Below the pieces are notes generated by a model. That model searched no databases. It was not told the DNA's origin and worked only from the letters and a program-made list of their open reading frames with translations. Position numbers and translations under genes: made by a program. A stretch of DNA of 64,000 nucleotides from Siphonodentalium dalli (Eukaryota > Mollusca > Scaphopoda > Gadilida > Siphonodentaliidae): NCBI GenBank assembly GCA_032622095.1, contig CP136066.1:52542609-52606608 (forward strand), given 5' to 3'. Of the stretch, positions 36,951 to 47,963 are shown piece after piece; position 1 is the stretch's first letter, and each line of letters begins with the position of its first letter.

Positions 36951-38738
36951 GATGGGCCGGTATTATATTCATATCTCGGGCCAGTTTTTAGTTTTTAGGC
37001 CCAGTCCGCCTCTGCTCACACAAATACTTTATCTATGTTTGAACACAATGGATATGTTGTGAACTTGTGATATTGTGCCAATCGTATCATATCTACCAAA
37101 TATTGCACTGGACATTTAGTCCTAACATTGGGCTGGATTAATGATGTGATGTGCTCACTGAGATCTTTATTTATCCTGGCACTCCATGTTTACTTTTATA
37201 GCATGGTCCATACATGTGGGTGGCAGGATGATTCAAATTTTACTTCATATAGGCTATGGTATTTACAATTAGGTGCTGTGCATATATTATCCTGCGTCTA
37301 GCGCATGTTTGGGGCATTCTACCGTTAGTACCTGGTGTGGGAGGGGTCTTTTATGGGATTAGCAGCTGTTGTTTATAAATTATGTATATAAATGCACGAG
37401 TCTGAGTCTTACTTTTAAATTGAACATGACTTTAAAATTTCATATATATCATTGAACTGTCGTCCAACATACAGGTGACTTTATATGACAAACAGACCAA
37501 GACTGCCCAGTCTTTTTCAATTCCTAACCAATTCCAATGACGACATGAAAATGAAAGCGAAAGTACGATGTGCGCACAGTACTGGATTCAATGGAATGTT
37601 CCATCACAATATAACAGTCAGGGACATTCTGATAAACACATTTACGGTTTCCTGTTCGTTCTACGACAATAATAAAAAGCCTGACATTTTATGTCTTAAT
37701 ATGGTTTATCTAACAACCTATCTGTGGTTGTCATTGTAAAACACACAAGTTATCTGAATATACACGATTTTAGAAAAAGAACTATGTTTTTGCACAAACA
37801 GTACTAGTACTGTGCACGATATACCATGATATCGCGGTGATAATTTCAAACTATCGCGATATTTTAAATACTGTACAGCCGTGACATGGTATGGAGGAAT
37901 AGCTCACTGAATGTTATATAAAATGTTACACCTCTGCCTGTATCACATTAAAACCTCATACACATGCTCAGTTGTGATATCATCGGCCGCAAAATAGACT
38001 GCGCATGCTCCAGTAGTTAGGAGCTTGTTGCATCCAACTATTTGGAAGTCTCTCCATATGACCATTAAGGGCTCGATTTAACTGGATTCGCATTACAATA
38101 TGCGATGCTATTTACAATTTCTGCTAACCAATTTACAATGAAAAGTCATGTATTGGCAGGGAAAGCTTTTGAAAATCTACCCAGTGCTACAAAATGCTAA
38201 AAAAATTAAAAACATTAACTCGACCCCTGCCGATACTTTGTCGGGATCGCACACGAAAATAACTTTAACGTTGTTTACCCCAATATTATATCATATGAGT
38301 GATGATACTTACCTGTAACTATAGGCTGTCAACATGCATAAATATAATGATAAATTTCATAAATTTATAATGACAAACAGCTGTGAAAAATAGCCTAATT
38401 CCAAAATGTTGAAATGGGCAGATCCTTGATGTGATCATGTCTAAGAAAATACTTTGATAATCCTGTGTTGGATTTTGATCGTTCTACTTATAGTAGGTGT
38501 TGTCTAAGGCTAAGGGCCGTCGACTGTGAAATACCCTTGTCATTTCAACACTAGTGACACTATCGAATCATTTCAACACTAGAATAATCGATAATGCTAA
38601 ACATATACTTAACTAGCCATGGCCAATTTGGCCACATAATGTCCCTTATAAAGATTTATATGATTTACCTGATAAATAATGTACTATGTTCTAAATTTAA
38701 CTTTTATTAAAAATAAAATTTTATGCATTTCTTTTCAG
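36951..38738. other. No supported gene; intron-like
   Basis: The frame at 37,485-37,739 (MTNRPRLPSLFQFL...) follows an AG, but the codon use is not distinctive and no domain is seen. The last 40 bases form a good branch and pyrimidine context (TATGCATTTCTTTTCAG) for the next exon-like segment. Confidence 0.45.
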
Positions 38739-38899
38739 AGTTGGCATTGGAACTTTTAGTACCAGAATGTGTGTAGGATACAGAGGACATAAATATTGTA
38801 CCATGGTCTACAAGTGTGACTCGTCCTGTGGGACTTTCATTTAAGCTGTCAGTGAAGTGGGCACAGCTAGCTCGGGAAGACAGGAATAGACACTGCTAA
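38739..38899 (+). pseudogene. Exon-like segment with one in-frame TAG, then terminal stop
   Basis: After acceptor CATTTCTTTTCAG, one frame starts AG|TTG GCA and reads LALELLVPECV, TAG (38,774-38,776), then DTEDINIVPWSTSVTRP and LSVKWAQLAREDRNRHC to TAA at 38,897-38,899. The phase fits the donor at 33,708. Both exons are open on each side of a single TAG, the pattern of a decayed coding gene or of CAG-to-TAG change. An alternative frame gives a 34-residue cysteine-containing peptide (VGIGTFSTRMCVGYRG...). AATAAA signals at 39,197 and 39,227 could end the transcript. Family not recognised. Confidence 0.4.
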
Positions 38900-38978
38900 T
38901 GGAAGAATGGCTATTATGCGTTGGATTTACACTGCTTTGGAAGAATAGCTATGATGACTCATCATGAATCATCTTATG

Positions 38979-39134
38979 CCATCAACATAATTTTTCAATT
39001 TATCTATGAGCGTATCACTGTATCTGTAAATTTATAAACAACACTGTATATTCTGCAAAGTGGAATTATACTTTTATACTGTTCTACTGATACATCTATG
39101 CGCTCATAGATCAATTGAAAAGCAATGTTGATGG
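38979..39134. mobile_element. Foldback MITE, 156 bp
   Basis: Left arm CCATCAACATAATTTTTCAA...CTATGAGCG (38,979-39,012) pairs with CGCTCATAG...TTGAAAAGCAATGTTGATGG (39,101-39,134). The loop is AT-rich. It lies in the would-be 3' UTR of the preceding exon. Confidence 0.75.
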
Positions 39135-39196
39135 CTTATAATTACAACGAAAAAAAACCTTAATTTTCAACGATCTACTAATAATCCATCTCAGAA

Positions 39197-39232
39197 AATA
39201 AATTCACAATGACGAAATATTCAGGAAATAAA
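39197..39232 (+). promoter_or_regulatory. Possible polyadenylation signals
   Basis: Two AATAAA hexamers at 39,197-39,202 and 39,227-39,232, about 300 bp after the stop of the preceding exon-like segment. Chance is possible in AT-rich sequence. Confidence 0.3.
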
Positions 39233-39623
39233 TACACCTCAACTTCAATTCTCTTCAATAAACTATCCATGATCAAGAAAATACTTCTTGTTGGCCTAAA
39301 AATGTCTTAATAATTATCATCACAGACAGTCGAATCTGAAGTGATGCCCCCCCCCCTGACTGGTTAGCAATCTCCAGCTATATTTATCACTCCTTATGTA
39401 ATCAAATACCTTGGTTTCATTTAATGTTCTTGTGACCGGTACCATACATCATTATCATTGGTATGAAGTAGTGATGTGCTGTTTTACAGTTACTCTGGGT
39501 TTTTTTTCGGTTTCAAAACCAAACCACAACTGATTACTGATATATTCTATAAAACCTATTCTTCCGGTTTCAATTGTCTGACCCCTCTCATCGCTTTTCC
39601 AAAACATGTAGTTAACGTATTAA

Positions 39624-40017
39624 AGATGTATAATCAGATTAAACGTCTCTAAATTACTATTTCTTTGGTAAAAATATTTGATTTGAGTCGAGGAACCCAC
39701 CCATCAAAACATCAAAAAAGTTATTAGATATCGATTTAAAAATAATTTTGTTTTCATCACCAGTACTGTTTGGTTGCCTGGTAAAAAGTGAACGTTTGCC
39801 GAAAAAGCCGACCGACATGTACTCTCGATACCAAATTGTGTTGAACAAAATGTTGATACACAACGCGTTTTGGGTAATTTTATACTATATAGTTGACAGT
39901 GCCTAGCATTATTTTTTTTATAATTAATCGATTCTGATAACTAAAGCGGCCATTGATGAAATTTTGTTGTTGTTACAATCGGATGATTTGTGGACCATCA
40001 AATTGGATTGAGTTTCT
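39624..40017. mobile_element. TTAA-type foldback element, family B (copy 1)
   Basis: 394 bp between TTAA at 39,620-39,623 and 40,018-40,021. The ends (AGATGTATAATCAGA and, reversed, AGAAACTCAATCCAA) are diverged forms of the 50,802 copy. The shared interior is ATTACTATTTC, AAATATTTGATT, GAGTCGAGGAA and CCCATCAAA. The minus-strand 68-codon frame shares the string FLDSNQIF with a frame in the other copy only because both lie in this element. Confidence 0.7.
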
Positions 40018-40333
40018 TTAAGTAAAACCATAATCAAATCCAAAACCTGGCTTTTCTACAAAACCAGACTACCGAAATTTAAATTTAAAAAATGCACATT
40101 ACTAGTATGAAGCAGAATTTTTTTTATTGGGGTACTAATTTGGTGATACCTTTTATTTATTCCCAATAAAATTATTCATTGATCAGTCTAATTAATTTGT
40201 TTTCGCAGTAATTATACATTGTTATGGACTTTTTCTGAAAAACGTGGCACGAATTTTGAGTATTCAGTCAATCATTACACAATCATGAACTTGTCTGAAA
40301 TGATAGGACAGATGTATAGTTCAGTTTCCTTAA

Positions 40334-40848
40334 AGATACGGGCGGCGTTGGCGGTGGGTATGCTGTTAAATATTCACCTCCATCAAAAACCGCCATAAAC
40401 AGAAGGAATAGTAAGGTATACATACTTTGTTCTTATGCCAATCATAAATATGGCATAAACAGTATGTTATTGTCAATGGTTTCCCCTTTGTTATGTAAAC
40501 AAAAGCAAAAAAGTTACGTTTCGTGCTTTGTGTTTAAATCCGGATATTGTAAACATAAAGAGCGTTATTTGTTACTGTTTCCTGATATGGAAATAATAAA
40601 GAGCGTTTATATCATTTGTGTGTGATTAACCAATAGAATTGCGCTGTGTTATGTAAACAGAAGCACAACTTCTGTAACACGAGCAGGCTCTTGTTTACGT
40701 ACACAATCATACGTCTTGATGACAATATACTATTTGCGCGCTGATTATGTTCGGCATATGAGCGCAACTGTATATATTTTGGTGTTCCTTCTGTTGATGG
40801 CGATTTGAATAAATATAAATATTTCTGCAACGAACACCGCCCGTGCAT
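40334..40848. mobile_element. TTAA-type element, family C (copy 1)
   Basis: 515 bp between TTAA at 40,330-40,333 and 40,849-40,852. The inverted ends AGATACGGGCGGCGTT and (reversed) ATGCACGGGCGGTGTT match closely. The interior is shared in order with 49,200-49,694: CAAAAACCGCCA, TATGTAAACA, CATAAAGAGCGTT, CCTGATATGGAA, ATTTGTGTGTGATTA. No coding capacity is recognised. Confidence 0.8.
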
Positions 40849-40979
40849 TTAAGGAACAGAAACACATAATATAATTGTCAACTACTTTGTCAAATGTTTC
40901 TAGCATTGAGTTATTGAGTAGTTTTTTTTTTTCACTGCGATTCCGCCGGAATTTTCGTTCTGCGCTTTCTCAAATTCTG

Positions 40980-40997
40980 TGACGTCATGCCGGAAGT
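40980..40997. promoter_or_regulatory. CRE plus ETS composite site
   Basis: A full CRE palindrome TGACGTCA (40,980-40,987) is two bases from CCGGAAGT (40,990-40,997), an ETS site. This pairing is typical of housekeeping-type promoters. A CCGCCGGAA lies 35 bp upstream. No adjacent first exon is identified, so promoter function is an inference. Confidence 0.4.
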
Positions 40998-41154
40998 TAG
41001 ACTCGCCCATTGTTTTTCAAGTATCACTACACGAGTTGACTCATCCACTGCAACATGTATAGTACAATGATTGATCAGATCATGCCCTAGCCTCTTAACC
41101 AATCAAATGCATACATTTTAAATTCAATCGAATCGAGAGTAGTTGTAATTATTT

Positions 41155-41293
41155 AAGAAATGACTTGAATGTCGATTGGGTCATTGGGTTTTTGATCGCT
41201 AGAGTAATTAAACAAAGAGATTCACACAAACTTTGTTTAATTAGTCTGCCAGTCAAAACAAATGAGCCCAATCGATATTCAAGTCATTCCTTA
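41155..41293. mobile_element. Foldback MITE, about 139 bp
   Basis: AGAAATGACTTGAATGTCGA...GGG on the left pairs with CCCAATCGATATTCAAGTCATTCC on the right. The inner arms AATTAAACAAAG and CTTTGTTTAATT also pair, so almost the whole element is self-complementary. Confidence 0.75.
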
Positions 41294-41615
41294 TAATCAT
41301 ATACCATTTCATTGTAATAAAACATTATATAACAGACATCTTTTCAAAACTACCAAACCAATTGTAAGTAACATATTGTTCAAATTCCTATTGTCTCCCA
41401 ATGACAAAAAGCAGCGAGCAAGGGCAAATGATTGACTGGAAATGATGTAGGTGGTTCATAGCTTTTTATGAAGTGTCAACTTCAGTTATTAATTTATGAA
41501 CCTTGGAAACGTTCGTGTAAACGGTATGACAAAATGATTCAGACATGCAGGTTCACATTGTGTGAAAATAAAGGGTGTGTAATTTTATAAACATACATAA
41601 TCATTGATATTTTAT

Positions 41616-41705
41616 ACAGCCCTATAATTGGCTAAATCATTCAGCAAACTTGACCATGGCAAAGGGTTGCCGAAGCCAAAAATCTGAATTAAGCTCTTTT
41701 CACAT
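41616..41705. mobile_element. Short foldback repeat, second copy
   Basis: The same landmarks as 33,290-33,410: ACAGCCCTATAATTGGCTA, TTCAGCAAAC, GGCAAAGGGTTGCCG and TCTGAATTAAG. It is a shorter, more diverged copy. Confidence 0.55.
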
Positions 41706-42627
41706 TGCGAAATCAAATGGCCTGATCTGCACCTAAAAAAATTGCGTGCCGGAACAGCTACTCTGCGTACTAAATATAGAATTTTGTTGTTGACAACATC
41801 ATTTTTCAAGTACCAATGATTTTAAATGTTCAGGCTTATAATATATTATAAGCATTAATCAAGAGTAGGGCTTCCCAATTTCAATATGTATCCAATAATT
41901 GTTTTGTATAACACAATATATATCTTGGGGTGGGTCCTGCTTCTTGCTAGGAAAAAAATTAACTGAAATAGATAAAAGATTTTCCACCAGTGTGTATATT
42001 GAAAGATAAACATATTTCCTGTATTATTGTAAATATGATGTTCATCATTGTATCGTTGGGACCTTGAATTACATAACGATATAACGTAAAACTAAGTAAT
42101 TGAACATAACATGCTAATTATTACAAAATAAGCATTCATCTTTGATGTGATACCATTTTATTTCGGGATTACTGTTTCTGCCACATGGGCTTGTATTGTG
42201 CTCCACTGCCCACCCCTCTAGTGCATCGCTGCTTTTATAGACCATCCCTAGAATTTAGGATGACAACATTACAGAACTTTATGACTGATTTTATTCATGA
42301 CTGCATGAATTTTATGGATAGATTTGGCATCGTCCATATGAAAATATAATTTATATTACTTTGGCCATTTCTCAGCAAATTTATATTCGTTTTGACTTGT
42401 AGGTATAGTTTATATCTCATATTGCATGGTCAAGTGTAGTCCAAGTTTCCTTTGACGTATGCAAGCAAGGGAAATTGTTTTGGATAATGCTGGTTTATGT
42501 TAAAGTCCTGTGTATATGTCATTCTATATCAGGGTTTATCCCTAAGCCTACGCTGCAATCGATACAATCTGGTTCCACTTTCAATGTCCGGTTCAATGTT
42601 TTGTAACCAAAAAAAATTTAAAGACGT
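41706..42627. other. No gene recognised
   Basis: AT-rich. The frame at 42,497-42,697 overlaps the following repeat and has no domain. Confidence 0.45.
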
Positions 42628-42950
42628 ATTATGGACTTGTTTGGTGTGTGAAATTGATAAGCTAGTACTCAAGCGCTATCCAAACCTGGGAATGTAGCAT
42701 TCTTGCTGAACATTTCATAGAAATTGAATGTACCACTCCATAGCAAACATTGTCTGAACTACGCTCATTTGTTAATATTTACATCTCAATCTGGATTTCG
42801 CCATCGAGAGTCATTGCATTTAATTAATATATAAGAATGACTGTTTGTGTTGTCAATTTGGATTTATATTCATAAAAAATAACTACTTTGAGCAAGATTA
42901 TTCTCAATTTCTTTTGATCACCCAACCGGAGTGTTTCACATCACTTTAAG
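42628..42950 (+). repeat. Dispersed repeat family A, copy 2
   Basis: The landmark order matches 26,265-26,645, ending CCGGAGTGTTTCACATCACT. Its last 90 bp are inverted at 44,003-44,105, so family A material flanks the element at 43,284-43,880 as facing arms. Confidence 0.75.
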
Positions 42951-43283
42951 TGATAAATGAGTTGGTGTTCTATTGATTACTAGTTATAAGAGTGTTGGTA
43001 TCAATACATGTATCATAGTTATATATTTGTTGAGTTACGTGCACGCTATCAAAAATGCCCTGCATACGGTACACAATCAGCACACACTTACCGAGTTATT
43101 TATTGTGAATCCTGCATGTTAATTAATGGGATAATCAGAGTTCATATTTAGATTTAAATGATATTTCTATGAATTAAACACATGACATGAGCTATTAAAT
43201 CATATATCATTGAATGCGAGACAATACTTTTTCACCGTATCATGAATTTCTGATGCACCCAGTAAAACTGCAAAAGCTTAATT

Positions 43284-43880
43284 ATACCCCCACTTTCGAA
43301 GAAAATGGGGGTATACTGGATTGACTGCGTCTGTCCGTCCGTCACGCTTTCTCCGTTCGTCTGTCCGTCCGTCCATCCGACCTCATAACTCGAACAACTA
43401 TGAACCGATTTCAATATGTTTTTGTATGCAATCTCCTTAGGACAGTCTCTCCGCATGATGCTAATTGCGGTTCGGTCCGCTTTTCTTTTTCAAGTTACAC
43501 ATCTTTTTCGACTTATAAAATTCTGTCCGACTTAATAACTTTAACAAATATGAACCGATTTCAATAATTTTTGGTATACATGCTTCTCACAATACCCTCT
43601 CTACATGATGCGGCTAGGGATTGGCTCAGACTGTTTTTCGTAATATTACACCTCATTTTCGACTTATTTTGACTTAGAAAATTCTGTCTGACTTAATAAC
43701 TTTAACAAATATGAACCGATTTGAATACTTTTTTCTGTACAAGCTTCTTGTGACACCATATCGATATTATTAGTCCGAATTTTTCTTCAAAGTTAAAAAT
43801 CTTTTTGGTTGAGTTTACGGATAATGCGGGTTGAATTTGCCACGGTGGGGGTATGCCAGCACTCGAGTGTACACCTCTTG
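43284..43880. mobile_element. Non-autonomous element with GGGGGTAT ends and internal 150-160-bp units
   Basis: It begins with a hairpin (ATACCCCCA...TGGGGGTAT, 43,284-43,314) followed by GTCTGTCCGTCCGTC pyrimidine-rich sequence. It ends GGTGGGGGTATG...CTCGAGTGTACACCTCTTG. Inside, TATGAACCGATTT recurs near 43,403, 43,555 and 43,717 (spacing about 152 and 162). Similar pieces are seen at 33,740-34,289. This layout is frequent in marine invertebrate genomes, but I cannot name a superfamily. No coding frame is supported. Confidence 0.65.
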
Positions 43881-44002
43881 TTAATTCTACATCTATTGCC
43901 AAATTGTTTTGTATTCCGATCAATGTTGTGCTCATGTCTTGAAAAAACATTCTAACCGAATAAAAAAAAATCGAATTTAGTAACTTATTTTATCATCTTT
44001 AT

Positions 44003-44105
44003 GCTTAAAGTGATGTGAAACACTCCGGTAGGGTGATCAAATACTAGTAAATGGAGAATAATCTCGTTCAAAGTAGTAATTATCCCATGCCAAATTGAAC
44101 ATTTG
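44003..44105 (-). repeat. Family A terminal part, inverted
   Basis: CTTAAAGTGATGTGAAACAC... is the reverse complement of the end of the 42,628 copy and continues to a CAAATTGAAC that pairs with GTCAATTTGGAT near 42,860. The arms are about 90-100 bp. Confidence 0.8.
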
Positions 44106-44109
44106 CGGG

Positions 44110-44640
44110 GGATATAGGAATGGGTTCCATCCGTCGGATTTTTGGTATATGAGTTCACCTGACCATTACCTAGAATGCGTTTGCAAGCCAGGTCCAGCCA
44201 GATATTTTTACCAGAGTTATTGGACTTTGTTTATTATTTTGTCGAATTTACCAAATAGACGACGTCACAGGGCTCATTTCCACAAATCTCAACGGATTTT
44301 AAAGATCTTTGGTATTTGAGTTCACCTGACCATTACCTAGAATGAGTTCGCAAGTCAGGTCCAGTCGGACATTTTCAGCAGAGTTATTGCACTTTGTTTA
44401 TTCTGTGTGTGCAAATGGACGACGTCACAGGACTCATTTCCACAAATGCCAACGGATTTCAAAGATTTTTGGTATATGATTTCACATGACCAGTATCTAG
44501 TCCGGCCGGATATTTTCAGCAGAGTTATTGGACTTTATTATTTTTAGTGCAAATGGATGTCACATGGCCAATTTCCACAAATGTCAGTCCTAAAATGAGT
44601 TCGCAAGGCAGGCTTTTTGACAAAATTCCACCTCTTGTTG
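44110..44640. repeat. Three-copy tandem repeat, about 158-168 bp
   Basis: TGGTAT(A/T)TGA(G/T)TTCAC recurs near 44,143, 44,311 and 44,469, each followed by CTGACCATTACCTAG or a variant, CAGAGTTATTG and GGACGACGTCAC (the third is diverged). The 74-codon frame is incidental. Confidence 0.8.
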
Positions 44641-45061
44641 AGAATGCACTTCCTCCAATTATTCCAAACTAAATCAAAGTTTTGCCAATTTACTATTTTT
44701 GGTGAGATTTAAAAGTGAGTAATATAAAACCATAAAAATTATTAATTGCCCTCTGAAAATGTTTGGTCAACCTATTGTTCATCAAAAATTATCTTAGGCA
44801 GATGCATGTTGATAATTTTTGGCAGTTATTAATAATAAAGTTCCAAAAGTGGCAAAAACAAAGTGGGTTTGCTGTATTTGATTAAAATTTAGAGGTGAAA
44901 TCTCTAAAAACTTTAAAGCTATTATAAAATGTGGTATAAAAGGAGTGTCCGTTGCCTCAGTCTGTAATCTGTACATGTATGTTGCTTTGACCCGATCCTT
45001 TGTCTGCATTAAGCCGTTCACACAAGCGCTTACTTTGCATTATAACTCAGAGCTTCTGATT
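44641..45061. other. No gene recognised
   Basis: AT-rich. The minus-strand frame at 44,794-45,021 is composition-driven. Confidence 0.45.
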
Positions 45062-45300
45062 AAAGGCATGCATGGCCTTCATGGTGGGTATTGTTGTTAA
45101 AATAGTCACCATAAACAGAAAGAATATTAAAATATTGACATATTTTGTTCTTATACCAATCATAAATATCACGTAAATAGAATGTTATCGTCAAGTTCAT
45201 ACATTTTTTTTTGTAAACAAAAGCCAAAAATGTTACCGAACCTAGTTTTTGTTTACATAACACAGCTTACAAACTTGACAGTACATGTAACATACTATTT
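45062..45300. mobile_element. Family C, partial copy
   Basis: GGCATGCATGGCCTTCATGG, CCATAAACAGAAAGAA, TTGTTCTTATACCAATCATAAATAT, TGTAAACAAAAGCCAAAAA and CATAACACAGC follow the first half of the 40,334 copy. The right part is replaced by CTTGACAGTACATG. Confidence 0.65.
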
Positions 45301-45692
45301 ATGTCAGTTCTAACAGATGTGACTACCCTCCGCAAAGGACATCCATGCCGTAATAATATTATTGCAGCTAATAAGTTTGATAGTCACTTTTGGAAAAATT
45401 CCATATCAATATATCTGTAATAAATTAATTGTAAGATAATGTCAAATCCAAACATCTGACACTTTATTGACATAAATAGAAGTTGATTTCCCTTCGCTTC
45501 GAATACAGGCGCCATGTTTATCGATTGAAAACAAGAAACGTCGTGACTCGTGCCATATATGTATGCGTTATGGTTTGTTGCATTGAAAATAGAATATGTT
45601 GTGTGTGTTAACAGAGGCATTACATCTGTCTGAACACCTTGGTATTATTGTCTATTTATCCAATTTCAACACAACGTTCTCTTCTGAATGGT
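45301..45692. other. No gene recognised
   Basis: Unique AT-rich sequence with one chance minus-strand frame (45,384-45,620). Confidence 0.45.
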
Positions 45693-45798
45693 ACTTTAGA
45701 GTTTCTTCATTCAGTAGTTAATTTTTTCAAATCCTGTTGCGTATCAAACAACATATTAAATCAGGAAGAAAAAAACACGGAATGAAGAAACTCTAAAG
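45693..45798. mobile_element. 106-bp foldback MITE (copy 1)
   Basis: CTTTAGAGTTTCTTCATTC (45,693-45,711) is perfectly inverted as GAATGAAGAAACTCTAAAG (45,780-45,798). A second copy is at 46,596-46,695. Confidence 0.85.
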
Positions 45799-46429
45799 CT
45801 GCATTTTCTGTGAAGCGATATACAATCACAGTCTAAAACAGAACTAGACCGAAAATTGCTTTGCTTGCTTCCAGCATCTTCATTCTATACCATTGTAACA
45901 AGAGTTTATCTCTCCCGAAGATAACCTAGGTTACCCCCCCCCCCCACCTGTCTGAATTTTTCTTACTTTAAATGCTGTGGCCAGTTTGTTTCATTTTATC
46001 ATTCAATATGACTATATGACTTAGTTCTATCATTGCTGGCAAGGAAGCATGTTTTTTCTTTGGCAGGGGCATTACAGTTCAGAATTAGGAATAGGCAATA
46101 ATTGAAGTTCAGAGAATTTTCATAGAAAATTACCTAGCTTATCTCTTGCCATTAGATGTTGATATAAATCAAAATTGAGACCGGGGAGGGGGGGTTTCAG
46201 GCTAGATAAACTAAGCAATTTTCCGCTCACAAAATTCTGAACTGTAATGTCTCTGCCGAAGAAAACACATGTTTCCTTCTCACCAATGATATTTTTAAGT
46301 CTTATTGAATAATAACTGCCACGCCTACATGTCAACGTAAGAAATATTCATGAGGGGGTGGGGAGGGGGGGGGGGGGGTATAACAAACGTGGTAATTTTG
46401 GTAATTTTCAATCAAAATTCTCGGCCCTT

Positions 46430-46590
46430 CAATTATTGCCTTTTACAGCCGCTAAAACAAAAAGAATATTATTTATATATTTAGTATGTTATGGTCAAGT
46501 TCATATACTTTGTTATGTAAACAAAAGCCAAAAATGTTACAGAACCTGGATTTTGTTTACATAACACAGCGTACAAACTTGACAATAACA
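46430..46590. mobile_element. Family C, short partial copy
   Basis: AACAAAAAGAATATTA, TTATGTAAACAAAAGCCAAA and TTGTTTACATAACACAGC match the 45,062 copy. The next element, the small foldback MITE, follows immediately. Confidence 0.6.
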
Positions 46591-46595
46591 TAGAG

Positions 46596-46695
46596 TTTAG
46601 AGTTTCTTCATTCAGTGTTTATTTATTCAAAAGGCTCTTGCATATCAAACAGCATAATCAGGAAAAAATAAACAATGAATGAAGAAATTATAAAG
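46596..46695. mobile_element. 100-bp foldback MITE (copy 2)
   Basis: TTTAGAGTTTCTTCATTC pairs with GAATGAAGAAATTATAAAG. The interior (GCATATCAAACAGCATAATCAGG) matches copy 1 at 45,693. Confidence 0.8.
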
Positions 46696-47437
46696 CTGAA
46701 TTTTCTGTGGTTACTCATAGGCATCTGTTGAATTCAGGGTTTTTTATTATTCATGTATTTTTATTGAAAATGACTGCATGGTGAAGCGATACACAATCAC
46801 CGTCTAAAACAGATCTAGAGTTCTAGACCGAAAATTGCTTTGCTTCCAGTGTTTTCGTTCTATACTGTTGTAAAAGTTTATCTCCCGCCTACGCATCCCC
46901 CCCATAACCCCCGTCTGAATTTGTTCTTTAATACCTCAACAACTAATGGGCAGATAGACTAATTTTATCATTCAATATGACTATATGACTAAGAAAAACC
47001 TACCATTGGTGACAAGAAAGCTAAGTATTCTTTGTCAAGGAGGCAAATTTTCATTGAAAATTACTTAGTTTATCACCCCCCCCCCCCCCACACCTGAATT
47101 TGTTTTTGCCTCAACATCCAACAGCCAGTTAGTCTCATTTTATCATTCAATATGACTTTGCGACTAAGAAAAAAGTATCATTGGCAACAAGGAAGCATGT
47201 ATTTTCTGTGAAATAGGCAATGTATTTTCAGTGAAAGAGGCAATAATTATAGTTTGGAGAATTTTCATTGAAAATTTCCTAGTTTATCCCCTATCCCCCC
47301 TCATTGGCAACAAGGAACATGTATTTTCTGTGAAAAGGCCAATAATTGAAGTCTTGCCAACCCCAACCCCCTGAATTTTTTTTTACTACAATATCTTATT
47401 TTTATTAAAAATTACCTACATGTAGCTTCTGCCGTAG

Positions 47438-47650
47438 ATCATGCCATGAATCTCTACTCTGGCTAACGCACGTAGAGATCATATTCCACCAGTCCGAAAC
47501 CTTGGAACTTTTTGAAGTAGTTTTGACATGGAACCTTATACAGTCGAAAAAATAACACAGGGAATATATTTCTTAGTTATTATCTGTTCCTTACTAATGC
47601 ACTTTACTGTAGGTGAAGGTCCCAACTCGAAATTTCATGTTGAAAGCGGA
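47438..47650 (+). repeat. Left arm of large inverted repeat
   Basis: From ATCATGCCATGAATCTCTAC through CGAAACCTT(T/G)GAACTTTTTGAAG and TATTATCTGTTCCTTA to GTCCCAACTC. The partner is at 47,755-47,963, with a spacer of about 105 bp. Confidence 0.88.
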
Positions 47651-47754
47651 TTTTTGAGAGATTTTGCTTTGCTTTGCTGACAATTATAGCATTTCTACTG
47701 GGTAAATAATTCAATGTTTATTGTGATATCGGGTCACAAAGGTCATAGAAAAAC

Positions 47755-47963
47755 ATGCAATTTTGAGTTGGGACATTCACCCATTGTGAAACTTGTACAT
47801 TATTAAGGAACAGATAATAGCTGAGAAATATATTCCCCGCGTTATTGTTAGACTTTATAATATCCCCTGTCAAAACTTCAAAAAGTTCAAAGGTTTCGTA
47901 TTAGTGGAATATGATCTCTATGGGCATTAGACAGAGTAGAGAGTCATGGCATGATCTACCTCT
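47755..47963 (-). repeat. Right arm of large inverted repeat
   Basis: Reverse complement of the left arm with scattered substitutions and small indels. It ends GAGTCATGGCATGAT. Similarity continues past the arms into the flanking cassettes (CTACATGTTAAGGTAAG to the right, CTACATGTAGCTTCTG to the left). Confidence 0.88.
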
